Assembly (NCBI RefSeq): GCF_932526225.1
Contig: NC_064040.1
Span: forward strand, 16,177,994 to 16,241,993
Direction: 5' to 3'
Source of the DNA: Nematostella vectensis
Taxonomy: Eukaryota; Cnidaria; Anthozoa; Actiniaria; Edwardsiidae
DNA: 64,000 nt
Part shown: in pieces, positions 1 to 10,389 of the stretch
Numbering within the stretch: position 1 is the first letter of the stretch
Layout of the letters: each line of letters begins with the position of its first letter
The notes under the pieces: model-generated
Database searches by the model: none
What the model saw: only the letters and a program-made list of their open reading frames with translations
Told to the model about the DNA's origin: nothing
Position numbers and translations under genes: made by a program

Positions 1-600
1 TTTGGACATCTTGAAATCCGGCCTGGCCTGATTGTACTTACAACACTTCCAGGACACTAGCGGTATGCCTACTTAATTTTGACCTTATATGGTACATTGA
101 CGACGGAATGCCTGAACGATTCCCAGCAATCGTTACACTTATGTCGCCGTTGATTTGCATTATAAAGAAAACTCTTTAAAGGCAAATCGGCTTCCTGTCG
201 AAGCAAATGTAGTTAACAAGATTAAAACTCTCGAAAATATCCCGTTGTTTGCTGGAGAAATTATCGCCACGTTACCTTCTTGATACTTGCTAATGAAAGT
301 GTCAATTTCTGTTTGGCACCGAAACCTAGAACAAAAAACGTAAGTTTGTAATAAAATATCTACAAAATGTATATCTTACCATCCTTTTTATCTGCCAACA
401 AAGCATAGGCAAAAGAATTTCCTTCTTGTAGTAATTATGAAAATGCCGAGAAAAGAAAAAAATATATTTGTTTTGTCAATTTATTAAATGTCAACGCAAA
501 AAATGTAATTAGAGGAATGGCGTTTTGACCAAATTACAAAAACAAAAACAGCGTCATTTTTGGGACGCTTCATCATTTGTTATTTTTTAGCTTAAATCCT
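1..600. other. AT-rich stretch with no recognisable gene
   Basis: I see no convincing coding exon, RNA gene or repeat here. Short open stretches exist on both strands but none carries a motif I can place. The composition is that of ordinary intergenic or intronic DNA. Confidence 0.4.
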
Positions 601-626
601 ATCACACAAGAGCCGAGCCCTCCAAG

Positions 627-1130
627 TTGAAAAGGTCGTTTTTAATTTTCTTTAACAATCCGCCCGGGCTGCCACAAGTCTCCCACTCGAACCCAGGGCC
701 CCGGGGTACTATAAAAACAGGCATACCGTCCCAACAGGTCATCAATTCTTTCACTGGTAGTGGCAGCGCCATAGTGGTGATTGCCTCTACTTCACTCAGC
801 ATGGGGGTCGACTTTCCTTATGTAAGGTATGTGATCCACTTAGGCCCAGGAAGGACACTTACTGATCACCTACAACAGGCAGGAACAGCTGGGCGTGATT
901 GTGAACCTGCCCACAACATAATTTTACACCAAGGAAAACATTGTAGCCAATGTGAAGGTGCAATCAAGAATGTAGTAAAGAAGACCAATGCATTAGAAAG
1001 TTGCTGCTGTGTCACTTCACTGATAAAGAGTTATCGCTGGAGTCAATGCATGATTGCTGCAACAGATTTCACAAACTATGCAAATGTAGTGGGGAGAACT
1101 CTCACTATCATCATATTGTAAAGCAACATT
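627..1130 (+). pseudogene. RecQ-like helicase C-terminal fragment (relic)
   Basis: The translation contains the end of a superfamily 2 DNA helicase. Motif V appears as SLSMGVDFPYVRYVIHLG and motif VI as DHLQQAGTAGRD, where RecQ proteins normally have QxxGRAGRDG. The usual Arg of the first GR pair is a Thr here. A cysteine cluster follows (ESCC, then in the next frame HDCCNRF and CKC) that resembles the zinc-binding RecQ subdomain, but it is split between two frames near position 1000. The N-terminal ATPase half (Walker A and DEAH) is absent. RecQ-like helicases are widespread as captured or duplicated fragments in cnidarian repeats. I infer a dead fragment. The helicase family call is firm, the exact subfamily is not. 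Confidence 0.7.
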
Positions 1131-1199
1131 CTTTGATGCATCTGTTACTATGTGTCATGGGTTTTCTAACAGCTTTATTGAATCAGTTGTAGAAAGTTC

Positions 1200-1862
1200 T
1201 CAATAATATTTAGTTTAACTGATGTGATGGAAATTTTTTTTCATCTCCTCTTTTTCTTCCTCTTTTCAAGTTGCTATTACAGTTCTTGAAGTTTTTTATG
1301 AATTGTTTGGGGATTTTTCATAGACAGTGAGCTGTATAGATTAGCAGTACAATCAAGACAAGTAGGATACACAGTCAGGCTCAGATAGTGATTTTTAATT
1401 AGCTATATACAGAATTACTTGCATCATATACTGTACAGTTTGTTTATTGTCTCAAGTTCTTTAGTTTCTGGAATTTCAGCTGAACCTAAAAAAAAGACTA
1501 TACACTTTTAACTGAGGTGCTTCACATCCTAGGTGCATGCTTCTTTATTGGCATCTAACAGTTTCTTTGTATTTAGTAGCAAACCAATTAAAAAACAAAC
1601 TGTTGTGTAAAGGTAAAGACGGCGAATTGAAATAAGATTCCCCGAAAAGTGATACCTTGGTTCCATGCAGTATGAAACACCTATGAAATTATGCAATGTA
1701 TCTGGGTGTGCATTCAAAACCTGTGTACTTGACTGTATTATCTTTAACACTTTATATTATTGTTGAGGAGTTTCATATATACTTTCCATTGTGTGAGTTG
1801 ATTTCGTGCCCATGAAAAGAAATCTCTGTAATCAATATAAATAATATTATCCCTAAAAATTC
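1200..1862. other. Non-coding stretch, nothing recognised
   Basis: AT-rich sequence without a supported gene. A 73-codon open frame on the minus strand (1750-1529) has no recognisable motif and is probably chance. Confidence 0.4.
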
Positions 1863-2400
1863 TTAAAGGAGTTCTCTTCCAGGAGAATAAGTAAATACAT
1901 TTCCTTGAACCAGATCATTTGCTATTGAATGAACTGTCACTGCACTATTCTTGATTCCATAATAGCCACCTCGGCGTGACTTGCTACATTCATGGTAAAT
2001 GGTATCCATCACCTTGTTCATTACAGTTATGCTTCTGGCACACTTCTGCGCTGCTGGGGGGGTTATCTTCCCACCCATTGCCTGAAGCAATTTCTTTAAA
2101 TCTAAATTTAGGTGCTCCATATGTAGATCTAGAGGAATATTTCCCCCTTTACTACCCTTCTTATTCAGAAAACGATTGTAAATAAGCAAATATGCCTCTC
2201 TTTTAGATAGTAGGGTAGTAGCAAAAAAGAGGAGAAGGACATATGCATATTTTGTATGCTTAAACTTATATTCAAACAACAGAATCATCTTGTAGCATCT
2301 GACAAGCCTGTCGCCATCTCATCTCCTTCATTCACAGCAGCCATCATGTTGAAGACAAGGAGCCCACATTGAAACCTTGCACTGTGATAGTTGTAGATGC
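1863..2400 (-). pseudogene. C-terminal fragment of a transposon-type protein family (DLHMEHLN motif)
   Basis: The minus-strand frame 2288-1863 reads ...NKKGSKGGNIPLDLHMEHLN... followed by a helical region and YSPGREL. The pattern of a short positively charged segment, HTKYA, then a Gly-rich loop and D-L-H-M-E-H-L-N is one I recognise from the C-terminal part of large multi-copy uncharacterised proteins in corals and fish, probably the same superfamily as the DUF6589-type sequences at 6.6-8.3 kb and 10.8-12.1 kb. A second frame upstream (about 2400-2290) continues the similarity, so there is at least one frame break. No start, no N-terminal domain. Family link is from memory and moderate; its being a fragment is clear. 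Confidence 0.5.
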
Positions 2401-2469
2401 CATCCCTTGGAATTTCATTACTGTTGTCAGTAGGGGGGTTCCCAAGTTGCCCTAGTCCTCTCGATGCTG

Positions 2470-2988
2470 AGTGCTTTCATGCCTTCAAAAACAAAATTAA
2501 ACAGCGGAGCTCCAGGGACTCGCTCAGTGAAATTGATAGTGAGGATTCTCCTAGCCGTCCCACCACGACTCTCATTGATAATATTATCGCGGAATTTCGT
2601 AGAGATATGGACAAGGAAATAAATGTAAACGTGACTAGAGGATTTAGAGGATGAAAACGAGAGTCATGGGAACTTTAACCCGTTGCCTGTTGACTCACCA
2701 GATCTATTGGTGGAGCGACTGGAAGAGTCGAGGGAAGAGATGGCTTTAGAAATACAAGAAGAACGGGAGAGACGCGGAGGTACGGTTAGCGCTGCCGGGA
2801 CTTCTGAAGGAAATATTACGCAAGAAATCAGAGATGCATTTGTTGATGAAATTGGACTAGGAACAATGGATGGGGAACAGTTTCGAGGAGAGCTTCAAGT
2901 TGTGGTGAATTTATCGAGTAGAGTTATTACGGAAGCGGAGTTGTCTTTGTTGTCTAAAGGGCTTAATGTGGCTCTTTCACTTCTATAG
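2470..2988 (+). pseudogene. N-terminal fragment of a retroelement ORF, possibly Penelope-like
   Basis: Two adjoining frames (2397-2654 and 2683-2988) are rich in acidic and Arg residues and end with VVNLSSRVITEAELSLLSKG. The string N-L-S-S...L-S-x-x-E-x-x-L-L-S-K-G-L is what I associate with the region just before the reverse transcriptase in cnidarian Penelope-like elements, where it is normally followed by F-x-P-T-P. Here the reading frame stops directly after it and no reverse transcriptase follows, so the element is 3' truncated or interrupted. Assignment rests on this one motif. Positions 2989-3300 hold no gene I can support. Confidence 0.4.
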
Positions 2989-3310
2989 ACACCTGAATAG
3001 CCTTAAAATATAATTATTGATCTCATATCCATCGAAAAAATCACTGAAATCCATCAAAATATCTTTTTTGGTGAATTTTCAAAATTCCCGCTTCTTTACA
3101 CTTTTATGCTACACCCTGTCCGACAGCATGTAAATCGGCTCAATACAATTAGCCAATCATAGCGAGGTAAAAACAATAGGCTTTCCGTCCACTTCCGGTT
3201 GTGACGTCAAAACAGGAACCCAAAATCTCACACTTCCAAGTAGTTCTTAGTTACTAGCAGTACGGATAGCTTTGAGCTAGAGAAAAATAAGATACGATCT
3301 CCTTAAAAAC

Positions 3311-4535
3311 GTGCTATTTTTATTGCAAACTGATAATGATTCGTCCACTGCATCATCATCTGCTTATAAACCGAGTTCCCAATCAGATACGCATGAGTTT
3401 GAGCCGGGCGCTGGACCTTCGAATCAGATAGAAAGTGACTCGGAATCGGAAGAGAACGGATATGCTGGTGAGCCAATAGCCGATCCAGGATGGCTGCACA
3501 CCTACGAAACTGAACAGGAACAAAAGAGAGAAATGGAAGAAGATCTCAATAAACCACTCACAGAAGCACGAGATGGCGAATGGTACGAACTACTCGGTAG
3601 TTGGAATCTCATACCTCGTTGCCTTTGACCAGTTAGGTCGCTGAGTTGTGATACCAATATTTACCTATCTTTTTTCACTAGGTGTAAATACGAAAATTGT
3701 AACACGGAATTCGTAAGAAATATTAACGAATGTTATTGTGTACCGAGTTAGAAGGCTGCGTGAAAGCACTGCAGAGCGATCTTGTTGTACAAGATTTAGA
3801 ACCATGCACTAAACTAAAGTGCGTAACCGAACACCCAGGATTTGCTCCGGTGTGCCTGGACAAATGGAGCCTGAGAATGGCAGCAAAAAAGTTGCGCCGA
3901 AGAGATAAGGAAATATACAAGCAGACCGGGACAGAAGAAAGGTATGTATTCCTTTTAGAAGCGCAATTATTATTCACTGGCTACTTGGCGCGTTTTGCTT
4001 TTCCTTCTAATTTGTTCTTTGTTATGATATGGCATTGATAAACAAGTTCTGATCCGCGCAAACACCAAAATCATTGCTTTTGTAAAAAATAATAATTTCT
4101 AGTCATATCTAATTTCATATCAGTCTCATTTCATTTCAGTCATATCTAATTAAAGACACAAAATTTATTCTACTCTTGATGCTTTTGCTGGAACTAAAAA
4201 GCCCATTTCATGTTAGAGTTCGTGGTTAGGGTACACATGGCGCCAGCTCTGTAATAACATGTTCTTGTTGCATAAATCAAATAGATAAATAATGTTCAAA
4301 TAGATCTCGTCTTGTATGTGATTTTCCCTTGAAATCTATTCCACCTCTAACCGCTGCTCGCTTTTATTATAGACTGCTCAGGGCTTTAGCCTACAGGGAG
4401 TTTACTAGGCTAATTTATGGAATCATGGGAAGGAAAAGAATTCCACTACCTGCATGTGCATACCATGCCATACGCCGGACATTTCCAATGGCTGAAGATG
4501 ATGACGGTGCTGGTTTTGAACTAAGAGATGATTAA
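3311..4535 (+). pseudogene. P2X7 C-terminal-domain protein, three exons, frame broken
   Basis: Exon 1 (about 3311-3596) encodes a Ser/Glu-rich leader ending WYELLG. Exon 2 (3682-3941) has a Cys-rich start (CKYENC, ECYC) and then KCVTEHPGFAPVCLDKW. Exon 3 (4373-4535) has AYREFTRLIYGIMGRK, IPLPACAYHAIRRTFP and ends FELRDD-stop. This order of Cys cluster, HPGFxxVCL and YRxFxRxxxGxxGxxxRxxxPxCxxxxIRxxFP is the intracellular ballast domain of the P2X7 receptor, found as a stand-alone domain without the channel in many cnidarian proteins. The exon 2-3 junction (GT at 3942, AG at 4371-4372) is in phase. The Cys cluster and the rest of exon 2 lie in different frames, with a break near 3735-3745, and no exon 1 donor restores the frame. 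I read it as a pseudogene or a sequence error in a live gene. No transmembrane segments are present. Confidence 0.75.
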
Positions 4536-4539
4536 TTCC

Positions 4540-5230
4540 CATTTATTTTCGTTGTTCATTGATTTGGATATTGGAATTATTTCCATGTGTATGTTTTATT
4601 TATTATTGGTGCTTTCAGTAAAAGAAACTCTCCCAAATTGTTATCGATTCAAGTATAAATCGTTATAAGGTGGTAGGAAAAGACAATGCTTTTTCTTTAC
4701 ATCAATTATAGCTGCCAGTTATTTATTTATTTTTAAGTGCAAATAACTAAACAATGAATCCTATTTCTATTTCCTTACATATGTTTAAAAAATTGAACCC
4801 CAGATTTATTATAATAAATTGAATTTTTATAGCTGACAGTCTACAACACATTTCACAGAATGTAGAGTGGTTGTCATTAATCCATGAATCAAGTGTACAT
4901 ACGATATTTACCTGTATAAGCACTGCAGCACCCTTATTATTTTCTGCCTTCTAATGAGCAAAGCCTCAATCTATTTCTAAACCTATTTTTGATTTCTGGG
5001 ACAGGTGGAGATATTCTTGTGACCTTTCATAGGAAAATGGCAAGTGGTGCACCGTCTCTCTTTGCCACTTACAGCTGCTACTTGTCTTGGGGGTTCTAAA
5101 GAAACTATAAAAGTGAAAGACTGGAATTAGTTAAATATTTTTTACCCAACCTCATGCATACATGCATAAATGTTTAACTTGCCAAAGGCACATGGCTATA
5201 TGGCTTGTCTATACACATATGCTTTTGAGT
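4540..5230. other. Intergenic, no feature recognised
   Basis: AT-rich DNA following the P2X7-tail gene. I see no exon with a motif and no clear repeat structure. Confidence 0.4.
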
Positions 5231-5274
5231 TCAATCATAATTCTGTACTGCTAACCAGTAGAGTAGAAAGAGAG

Positions 5275-6290
5275 AGAAAAATCAAACCTGGAGCAACTGG
5301 TTGTTCAGTAGGAGGCACATCTGTGATGGTCATTTTTTGTCTCTTTGAATGCCTTTCCAAGGCCACCTCTCTTGACTCTCTCCCCATCATAGAGACCATT
5401 GGCTCTGGTGTCAGCTCCTGTAGTTCATTTATTGCTGAAGCCCGCTCATCTTTACTCGATTGTAGCAGGAACATGTACAGTTCATCTACATAGTCTGCAA
5501 TAAATTATTTGGTTGGATTGATAATTGTTTTCAATTCAAAGGCCTTTAGCTTTTACTAGTTATGTATTTTCTTGGTATTAGAACATTTAACTCATCAACG
5601 CTAGATGAGTTGGCGGGCCGGTGCCCAATGGAGATTGCCATGTCACATCAGAGTAAAACATAAATAGATCCAGAGATATATTGATATTGGGATTTGATCA
5701 TTATAAAAATCTAACAAACCTCAGGTACAGATGTGGTGTTATCAAAGGGCTCAATCTCAGCGTCACTTCAAGCAGTGGCTAAAGCAGTCTATAAAAAAAG
5801 TGTAGCAAAAACATATATAAAGAAATAAAATAGGAGTTTTTATAATAAAAAAAACCCTGACTTACCTCAGGCGCGGATGAAGTTGACGGGATGGCCCAAG
5901 TTTCAGGCATAAACAAACCAGTGCTAACATCAGTCTGCAAAATAAATACAGCAAAATATAGGGTCAGAGCCTAAACATAGTGTAGATGAAACAATCACCC
6001 ACAAAAAATACTGATACACGGAGATTATCAATGTAAAAGACTTGCTAACCTGAGGTGCAGATGAAGGGATGGCCCACGCGCCAGGCCCAAACAAACTCTC
6101 TGCGCGTTCCTTCGCTGCTTTCACCCTCTAAACAATTGAAACCTTTTGCAAGTTTAGAAGGCATATAGACTTGAGTATGGCGAACTAATCGCTTACGAAA
6201 TCACTGTTTCTGTCATTCACGATAAATTTGTAAATATAGATATCAACTCACCACTCTTTTGGTGCGTTTTGTTGGGGGAGCTGTCTCCTC
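5275..6290 (-). pseudogene. Chain of small minus-strand exons downstream of the THAP domain
   Basis: Five short exon-like blocks bounded by AG/GT sites follow one another on the minus strand: about 6303-6253 (PPTKRTKRV), 6127-6050 (GPGAWAIPSSAPQ), 5936-5868 (MPETWAIPSTSSAPE), 5782-5720 (with an internal stop) and 5490-5288 (SMMGRESREVALERHSKRQK). Two of them share WAIPS...SAP, so they look like a duplicated exon. The blocks fit as the Ser/Pro-rich linker of the THAP gene beginning at 6610. No catalytic domain is seen before 5275. The stop in the fourth block argues that the gene is dead or that this exon is skipped. Confidence 0.4.
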
Positions 6291-6304
6291 GTCTGCCCTT
6301 CTCA

Positions 6305-6610
6305 TATGTACGGTCGTCAAACAGACACGCCGAAATCTTCTACTTTCAGCCGCTTTTTCCTCAGCTCACCAGCATACACGTTTGGAAAATCGTTCGGCAA
6401 AAAGTGCTTTGAGCAGATCGATGCAGTTGTACCTGGCTTCCATACTCGATTCCCCTTTGCCTGTCTTCTCGAATTCACGAAATCGATCTAGCGCCTTCTA
6501 CGACTCTTTGCCTCGGGTCGGTCGTCACCATAAAATGGTATCAGATGCAGGGATATCCCTTTTTGCGACGGTACATTGCCACAACCGAATACAATGCACC
6601 GATTGGGCAT
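6305..6610 (-). pseudogene. THAP-type zinc finger protein, N-terminus, with an in-frame stop
   Basis: From an ATG at 6610 the minus strand reads MPNRCIVFGCGN, then a basic segment, then WKPGTTASICSKHFLPNDF. This is the C2-CH THAP DNA-binding signature: C-x4-C near the start and C-x2-H after about 60 residues, with the expected Trp-x-Pro before the second pair. The domain is broken by a TAG where THAP domains often have Trp, and the frame shifts again after EDFGVS. THAP domains occur in cell regulators and as the DNA-binding part of P-element-type transposases. Position next to a transposon-type ORF suggests the latter, but no transposase core is seen. Confidence 0.65.
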
Positions 6611-6634
6611 TTTCGTCGATCAAAAACCTTTTTT

Positions 6635-8330
6635 CTACGTAAAAAATCTGTAATAAATCGCACTGGTTTCGCTATGGTCTTGTAGAAGTCGCATGAACGC
6701 TGTTGTTTTGAGAATGTGCGAGTCACTTTCGTTCCTGATATGACGTAAACCCCTCGTTCCAGTCATCCTCGGCGCGTTTGTTACCGCGTGGAGACTGATG
6801 CTGATCGAAAATGAAAGAGGGCCAAGCGAAAACTTAAGAAGTTCTCGCAAGTCCATTTCCCTGGATTGAGCTATCACAAGTAGACGTGAAAACAAGTCTC
6901 TGTCTGCTTTGATGATGACATCTCCAGCAACTTTGATCTTCCTTGTAACAGTGCTGAATCCTGGAACGTTCAGTCTCGATATGGTGTCATACACAGAGCC
7001 CGTGCTGTTGATAAGACGCTCCTTGATGTAAGCTTTAGACGCTTGCCTTCCCTTGTCATAAGCACCAAGAATGCCTTGTGTCACAGGTTCAGGGACCGTC
7101 AATCCAGAATCAATATGAAAGAGATAAGCGTCATCCTCGGCAGCAAATGTATTCGACCAATTGGTAAGTAGTGACACTACACTTTGCACGTCGGCTTCAT
7201 CTCTTGCCATTCTTGCTTTTCCGGTCTCTTTCACACCAAACTCACTCTCGATTCTCGAACACCCCGTCATTTCCCGGCAATTCTGTGTGACCTCTGCACG
7301 CTCGTGAGATGTTAGGATCCATCGCTGGACCGCGGATTTGTTTACAGTGAAGCCAATGATGCCTCCCTTTGACTTTGTGTCACAGTTGATGGTTTGTTCT
7401 ATGGTCTGATCTACTGCAAGCTGACCAAAACCATTAGATGCCCTTCGTTGAACAACAAAGTCTCCTGAATTGAATGCATCATGGGTGTACGGGTGCTTCT
7501 CTTCCGTGTGTGCGGTCATAGGCGAAATACCCATGGCAGCATGTCCCTCACACAAGCCAGATACAAGCTCCAATTTCCCTCTCGGGTTGCTCTGATGAAC
7601 CTCAGCAAGAGGGTCACCATTTCTATGTACGAGTTCCAGTATTTGCTCATCTTCCCGGGGGATGAAGCGCTGAATTTCTGGAATGACGTGAACAGTGCCC
7701 TCAACTCAGACTCAACAAGAGACTGAATTTCCTCAGGTGATGGTCCCTCTTGTCCAAAGAATGACGCTTTCAACTGCGTCCAATTTTGCTTCTTTTCGTC
7801 GGACGTTCTGTAGCTTTGGACCAGCTGAGGCGTAACAGTGCTTCAAGAACTACTTTGTGTACACGGATACTTCGGTTGTAGTGCTTCCCCCCTAGAACAC
7901 CCCTGAAAGATCCACTTCCCACGAGCCTTGACTCTAAAATGAGGTCACACCTCACAAAGTCCACCGTCCGCAAAGCGTTTTCCTAAAACAGCTAGAAACA
8001 TGCAACCAACATGAAACTCTCCCATCCGCAAAACAACTGTACTGAATTCTTCTTGACGCTTCCACACTATTTCCAGAGCCTTTGCGTATATCGCTTGATC
8101 AAGCACGATGACGGTACCAGGGAGGCCAAGACACTCGGTAATAGCGACTGATGGCTTCAGCATCGTATAAATCTTAGAAAGGTCTGTTGATGAGGCGTCA
8201 ATCATCTGAAGATATCCGATTTCACTCTTAGATGGGACAATATTCTTGTTTGCGACGGTGTTGTAGCCAGTCCAACTTGGAACTGACTGATTCTTGCTTG
8301 ATTCTGCTGAGTCCTCTGTAACAAATGGAA
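6635..8330 (-). pseudogene. DUF6589-type transposon-associated protein, C-terminal two thirds, frameshifted
   Basis: Reading down the minus strand from about 8330, consecutive frames carry VIVLDQAIYAKALEIVW, VLRMGEFHVGCMFLAVLGKR, then VGSGSFRGVLGGKHYNR, then ACVRDMLPW, then GFGQLAVDQTIEQTIN and GIIGFTVNKSAVQRWILTSHER, and later HIDSGLTVPEPVTQGILGAY. I recognise this order from large multi-copy uncharacterised proteins of cnidarians, fish and fungi labelled DUF6589 and thought to come from mobile elements. The frame changes near 7950, 7780 and 7520 and probably at 6830, and the segment after DMLPW looks shortened. Only the longest piece (7573-6635, 312 codons) is uninterrupted. No intact start. 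The family name is from memory, its multi-break state is seen directly. Confidence 0.65.
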
Positions 8331-8502
8331 AATGGCATTAGGTAGACAGTGTAGTGTGTGTGGCTTTAGCCAACTCTAGTTTTTTTTCTATTGTGAAATA
8401 TTAATTTCCAAACGTGTTTGATTAGCATCAGTTTATACAATGATAAGATACAATAATCTAATTAAATAGTTTCACCGTGGTCCAGGTTATTGAGCATTAC
8501 CT

Positions 8503-8670
8503 CTACTTTACGATGACCTTGTCAGAAACTAGGCAGTCTTTGCACATTGGAGATTCGTTCACATCAGACTGGTCGCGGAAAATGTGATCGAGGACCTTAT
8601 CATTATACGGGCTCAGCCAACATCTCCGTCCAGCATTGTAGTGGAGAACCTTGAAGATAAGGAAACGGGG
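8503..8670 (-). other. Unrecognised open frame with a Cys pair
   Basis: The minus-strand frame contains LHYNAGRRCWLSPYNDKV and later CKDCLVSDK before a stop at 8503. It lies just upstream of the DUF6589-type relic on the same strand and could be another exon of it, but I do not recognise the motif. Confidence 0.2.
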
Positions 8671-8731
8671 TAGCCTTCTCCGCAGGCGTCTCTGAACGTT
8701 AGAAACCGAGACTCGGGATTCCTGTGGTCGA
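8671..8731 (+). repeat. Half copy of a TIR repeat family
   Basis: The start TAGCCTTCTCCGCAGGCGTC matches the left end of the complete inverted-repeat element at 20852-21021. The following bases (GTTAGAAACCGA, CCTGTGGTCGAC) match the reverse complement of that element's right half. Only about 60 bp are retained. Confidence 0.5.
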
Positions 8732-8805
8732 CATATTCCTTTGTTAAGGGGGGGAGGGGACAATGCCAAAAACGGAAAAAGGGGAAAGAGAGAAACCCAA
8801 AGAAT

Positions 8806-9541
8806 GTGGACCACGTTTGGTACCCGTTCGGTACCCCACCCCCCAGAGATTCAAGTTTTGCTCAGTTCAAGTTCTTGCACTTTTCTTCAACTGACTTTTG
8901 GCTGACAATCGATACAAACCGCTTCGTTCCAAAATACCAAGTACTTAGTAAAGGATACAGAAAGGTGCAACAAGAGGTTAAAAAAAATGAAATCGAAGAA
9001 AAGACATCAAAACTACATGTATTGAGAAAATATTTAGAAGATTAAGAAGCAAAGCTGGTCGTGGCGTGAAGTCGGGTAGCGACATTTCAAAATCAAAGTG
9101 GCATAACACTGATCGAAGAGAGACGATGACAACTCCTCGTGGCACAAAACGAAAGGGTAAGTTTTGTAAATTAATATATGTTTTAGAATGCATTGATTGA
9201 AGTTCTTTACGATTTAAGAAGATTGTTGTTGAATGGTCGATCGCTCTTCTTTCTAGTTCGACAACCTAAACATCACTACCAAGCGACTCTAACAGAAATT
9301 ATACGAGTAAATATTGAGGGAAAAAAGGGTCAATAGGCTCTACACAGATGAACTTCTGGCTCGACTGAGACAATACCCGGCCCTCAAAACCGTCGACAGT
9401 AAATGGCTTCTTGAATCCGTAACAAGGAACTTCAAGAAAGTGGCCAAGCGCACCGGAAAGGGCACAAACAGAAAGTGGAGTACAGTCTTGTTTGGTTACA
9501 AGGACCACAAACCCCTTGACTTTTCCAGTGAAACAGTATGA
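8806..9541 (+). other. Two unrecognised open frames
   Basis: Frames 8806-9045 (79 codons, ends in a Lys/Glu-rich helix) and 9314-9541 (75 codons, RLYTDELLARLRQYPALK) are open but carry no motif I know. They precede the plus-strand DUF6589-type fragment and may be early exons of it. A possible splice donor (GGGTAAGTTT) lies near 9155. I cannot support a function. Confidence 0.2.
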
Positions 9542-9810
9542 GTACATAAGAATAATATATGTATTTATTTTAAATAAGCTACTATGAAGATCTGGTTCTG
9601 GTGGAAACGACGAATGTGAGAAGCAGTGAGAATAAGTTAACTTTGTCTTTCAATACAGTCAACTATGTTTACTTTTATTATATATAGTTTCCACTGTCTC
9701 ATAAGTAACTTAATGTTTATTTTGTGTGAATGCATCCCTCGTAAAAAGCTTTTCCTTTCTATTAAGCCCTACTTTCTAAAATTTTGTTATTTTCTGTCAG
9801 ACCTAGAATA

Positions 9811-10042
9811 AAGCCCCATCTACACTAACAATTTTTAGTTGACAATTTTTATTTGACAACTATATTTGTTAGCATCTACACTAGCAACTTTTTTCAAGTG
9901 TAACAATATTTAATTGCCAAGAAAAAGCAAACCTGCTAGCTTATGGACACATAAAAATTGCTGACTTTGCCCTGTATACACGCAAATAAAAATTGTCACA
10001 TAAAAAGTTGTCAACTAAAACTTGTAAGTGTAAATATGGCTT
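9811..10042. mobile_element. MITE with about 40-bp terminal inverted repeats
   Basis: The left end AAGCCCCATCTACACTAACA continues as TTTTTAGTTGACAATTTTT. The right end read in reverse gives AAGCCATATTTACACTTACA then AGTTTTAGTTGACAACTTTTT. The arms match over about 40 bp with few mismatches. The interior is AT-rich with no ORF, so this is a short non-autonomous DNA element of 232 bp. Target duplication is not clear. Confidence 0.7.
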
Positions 10043-10389
10043 AAACCAACCATTGGTTGAAGTTTTGACAGAAAGCACCTATAACACAGTAGTAATGCTA
10101 AAAAATAAAGCTCGTTTACTTCAGAAAATAGTAATTTGTGTGATATGCTTACTAAGGTCACGCTACAGCAAGCGATGCTGCTTCACCAGAGAGAAATCTC
10201 GCTAAAGATTCACGGCGGCAAAGACTGCTGTTTGGAGGTACAGTATGACTTACAATATTCTTATCATTTTCTACTGAATGATCCCATTCACAATGTGCCC
10301 TCTTATATACCTTCACTCCTTTACATTCTTATTCAAATAAAGAAGTTATTTACAGTTTGGTTTGAGAATCATAACAAAAAATTATTTTA

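Noticed and set aside
6259-6642. 127-codon plus frame
   Set aside because: It is antisense to the THAP domain and its linker, which explains the sequence better.
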